From positions 1 to 25,039 of the forward strand of contig JADBKA010000052.1 of NCBI GenBank assembly GCA_014896635.1: a stretch of DNA of 25,039 nt. The letters run 5' to 3'. Shown here one piece after another: positions 23,088-25,039 of the stretch (positions are counted from its first letter, which is position 1; each line of letters begins with the position of its first letter). Source of the stretch: Ktedonobacteraceae bacterium (GTDB lineage: Bacteria > Chloroflexota > Ktedonobacteria > Ktedonobacterales > Ktedonobacteraceae). Made by a program: the position numbers and the translations under genes. The notes below the pieces were generated by a model, which was not told where the DNA came from, made no database searches, and saw only the letters and a program-made list of their open reading frames with translations.

Positions 23088-24377
23088 TCAGTACATCCTG
23101 GTGGGTTTGCGCCTTCTCTCAGGTGGCAGCAAGATGTCAAGCACATCATCGACGGTCACGACGCCCTGTAAAAGACCATCCTCGCTAACGACGGGGACCG
23201 CAAGCAGGTTATATTTTGCCATAATTTCGGCAACGTCCTGTGGGTTGCTATCGACCCTGACCGTTATCACATCGGTTTCCATCAAATCGGCCAGCTTTTG
23301 TGTTGGCGGGGCGATCAGTAGATCCCAGAGCGAAGCGACGCCGAGTATACGTTGCTCTTCCTGTGTTTCATCCTCGACGCAATAGATGTAAGCTGTGCGC
23401 ACGTTGTTCTCCTGAATGTTGTCGCGCACTGCTGCGAGAGCTTCGCTCACTGTTTTCTCCTGATTGAGAGCGATATAATCGGTGGTCATCAGGCCACCTG
23501 CGGTATTCGCCTCGTACTCCAGCAGTTCCTGCACATCCTCTGATTCTTCAGGCTCCATCAGGCGTAGCAATGCTTGAGCGCGTTCCTGTGGGAGTTGTGC
23601 AAGCAGGTCGGCGGCTTCGTCCGGTCCCATTGCCTGGAGAATATCAGCGGCACGGGCAGAGTCGATATTTTCGAGAATCTGGCGCTGGCGTTCGGTATCT
23701 ACCTCTTCCATGACGGCGGCGGCGGTTTCATCGTCGAAACGTTCAATGAGGCGTGCGCCCTCGGCGGCGCTGATCTGGTGCATGATTTCGGCGAGGTCGG
23801 CAGGATGCAGTTCGGCGAGATGCCCGCTGGGGGTCTGTGGCCTGGGAAAAAGCGGGGCCGCAGGTACCTCCTGTTCGCGTTCCGCCTGTGGCTGGCTGAT
23901 CAGCTCGATGTCACTCCAGGGGATAAGTGATGGTGGAATGAGTTTTCCCTTTTCGCCAAGCAGCCAGGCCGGTGCGAGTCGCCGTATCAGGCCGAGCGTA
24001 CTGTTATCAATGCCCAGAATGCGCCAGTCAGCGCCGAAGCAGACATCGTTGACGCGGACCGCCTTCTTATGCTCTACGTCGATCACCTGTCTGTCCTGTA
24101 CCTCGCGCGCTAGATGTATTTCCTGCGGCTGTTCTGTTGTCTGGCTCAACTGAGCCAGAGGCACACGCAGGCGCGGCGTGTGATCGTGCCATTCAATAGC
24201 TGCGAAAGGCACGCGCCAGGAAAGCTCTTCTTCTCCCTCGATCAACAGCGCGTCGGGATAGACCGCTTCGCTGCGGCCCACCAGCTCTGCCGGGATCAGC
24301 ACATCAATTACTTTGCCCACTCGCACACCTTGCTGATCTTCGAGGGGTGTGCCAAGTAGCTGGCTGAGAAAAAACAT
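23088..24377 (-). CDS. PRC-barrel / MgtE_N / CBS-pair protein without a channel domain
   Basis: The 429-residue soluble protein begins with a PRC-barrel-like region (residues ~1-90: LLGTPLEDQQGVRVGKVIDVL...), then a second barrel-like stretch (DRQVIDVEHKKAVRVNDV..., ~96-160). Next are the helical MgtE N-domain repeats (~185-285: ELHPADLAEIMHQ, ALLRLMEPEESEDVQELLEY, TAGGLMTTDYIAL) and two CBS domains (~290-425: MTTDYIALNQEKTVSEAL..., METDVITVRVDSNPQDVAEIM...VVTVDDVLDIL). In MgtE these cytosolic domains sense Mg2+ and gate the channel. Here the five-helix transmembrane domain is absent, so it is not a transporter by itself. It could regulate a separately encoded channel. It starts 20 bases after pyrG with only a distant AGAGGAA, so it is probably translated from the pyrG transcript. 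Confidence 0.87.
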   Translation of the reverse strand: MFFLSQLLGTPLEDQQGVRVGKVIDVLIPAELVGRSEAVYPDALLIEGEEELSWRVPFAAIEWHDHTPRLRVPLAQLSQTTEQPQEIHLAREVQDRQVIDVEHKKAVRVNDVCFGADWRILGIDNSTLGLIRRLAPAWLLGEKGKLIPPSLIPWSDIELISQPQAEREQEVPAAPLFPRPQTPSGHLAELHPADLAEIMHQISAAEGARLIERFDDETAAAVMEEVDTERQRQILENIDSARAADILQAMGPDEAADLLAQLPQERAQALLRLMEPEESEDVQELLEYEANTAGGLMTTDYIALNQEKTVSEALAAVRDNIQENNVRTAYIYCVEDETQEEQRILGVASLWDLLIAPPTQKLADLMETDVITVRVDSNPQDVAEIMAKYNLLAVPVVSEDGLLQGVVTVDDVLDILLPPERRRKPTRMY

Positions 24378-24397
24378 AGAAGTTCTTGTGTTTCCTC

Positions 24398-25039
24398 TTA
24401 CCTTTCAATCAGAGAGTCTGGTAGCATGCTCTCTGGCTCTAATTGAAATGACATATCCCCGGCTCTTAAGCGATCTCTGCCCTGTTTCACACAGGCGCCG
24501 ACGAAATCGCGGAAGAGCGGATGGGGGCGTGTCGGGCGGCTCTTAAATTCGGGATGAAACTGCGAGCCAACAAACCAGGGATGATCCGCAAGCTCGATGA
24601 TCTCGACCAGGCTATTGTCGGCTGAGCGCCCACTGACGACCATGCCGTGAGATTCCATGCGCCGGCGATATTCGTTGTTAAACTCATAGCGGTGGCGGTG
24701 TCGCTCAAAGACGATTGGCTCATTGTACGCCTGGTAGACTTTTGTGCCAGGGGTGAGGCAGCAAACCCAGTTGCCCAGGCGCATCGTGCCGCCTTTGTCG
24801 GCGACGCTGCGCTGGGTGAGCATCAGGTCGATGACGGGATCGGGCGTTTGAGGATCAAATTCGCTACTGTTGGCTGCGGGCAGGCCGAGCACACTGCGAG
24901 CAAATTCAATTACGGCCACCTGCATGCCCAGGCACAGTCCCAGGTAAGGAATGTTCTTACGCCGCGCGAAGCCGGCGGCCAGGATTTTCCCCTCGACGCC
25001 GCGATGCCCAAAGCCGCCGGGGACGACGATACCCGCGAC
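24398..25039 (-). CDS. pyrG: CTP synthase, C-terminal glutaminase part (5'-partial)
   Basis: PyrG makes CTP from UTP, ATP and glutamine. Only the glutamine amidotransferase end is in the window. The frame is open from the window edge: [34 protein letters not shown] (catalytic Cys in GLCLGMQ), [27 protein letters not shown], and [21 protein letters not shown] with the catalytic His and Glu. These are diagnostic of CTP synthase. After the conserved [10 protein letters not shown] the tail runs about 40 more residues, ending DSLIER. The synthase domain and the start lie beyond position 25039. Confidence 0.97.
   Translation of the reverse strand, partial: VAGIVVPGGFGHRGVEGKILAAGFARRKNIPYLGLCLGMQVAVIEFARSVLGLPAANSSEFDPQTPDPVIDLMLTQRSVADKGGTMRLGNWVCCLTPGTKVYQAYNEPIVFERHRHRYEFNNEYRRRMESHGMVVSGRSADNSLVEIIELADHPWFVGSQFHPEFKSRPTRPHPLFRDFVGACVKQGRDRLRAGDMSFQLEPESMLPDSLIER

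Noticed and set aside
1..25039. CRISPR arrays, insertion sequences, prophage or tRNA genes
   Set aside because: I saw no regularly spaced repeats, transposase or integrase motifs, or cloverleaf sequence. All long stretches are housekeeping or respiratory genes.

Overview
This window is a moderately GC-rich bacterial chromosome segment with tightly packed, operon-like genes and Shine-Dalgarno starts. The combination of an FtsA/FtsZ division cluster, a caa3-type cytochrome oxidase locus, a heme A synthase/heme O synthase fusion and a T-box riboswitch points to a Gram-positive-like or Chloroflexota lineage. A Ktedonobacteria-type Chloroflexota is my best guess. This is an inference from gene content; no rRNA or other phylogenetic marker is in view.

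Left third (1-6625, + strand): the end of a cell wall and division cluster, murC (5' end outside the window) - murB - ftsQ - ftsA - ftsZ. MurC and MurB make UDP-MurNAc and ligate L-Ala to it. FtsQ, FtsA and FtsZ build the divisome. The cluster closes with a perfect 24-bp hairpin at 6636-6686, shared with a convergent gene.

Middle (6703-17591): an aerobic respiration locus. On the - strand are a membrane-anchored BON-domain protein, a SCO1-type copper chaperone, and a CtaA-CtaB fusion that makes heme A. Divergently on the + strand are subunit II with a fused cytochrome c (coxB), subunit I (coxA copy 1), a subunit IV-like protein, subunit III (coxC), a small zinc-ribbon membrane protein, and a second full-length coxA with its own upstream region and a strong terminator. 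The chaperone and heme genes supply the CuA/CuB and heme A cofactors of the oxidase encoded beside them. A 16-codon leader ORF overlaps the coxB start, and a palindromic operator-like site precedes coxA copy 2.

Right part, - strand (17644-22089): an arginine biosynthesis operon read as argG2 - argH - argG1 behind a sigma-70-like promoter and a T-box leader whose specifier triplet reads CGC (Arg). It carries two distantly related argininosuccinate synthases. The second (argG1) is of the canonical bacterial type but is broken by a one-base frameshift and also lacks a conserved lysine.

Far right (22121-25039): a divergently transcribed unknown protein, a perfect 22-bp convergent-gene hairpin, a soluble PRC-barrel/MgtE_N/CBS protein, and the C-terminal glutaminase half of CTP synthase (pyrG) running off the window.

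The most interesting items are the double-argG operon under an arginine T-box with one decaying copy, the coxB leader ORF, the BON protein whose N-terminus resembles the oxidase subunit IV encoded nearby, and the duplicated coxA with patches of nucleotide identity.
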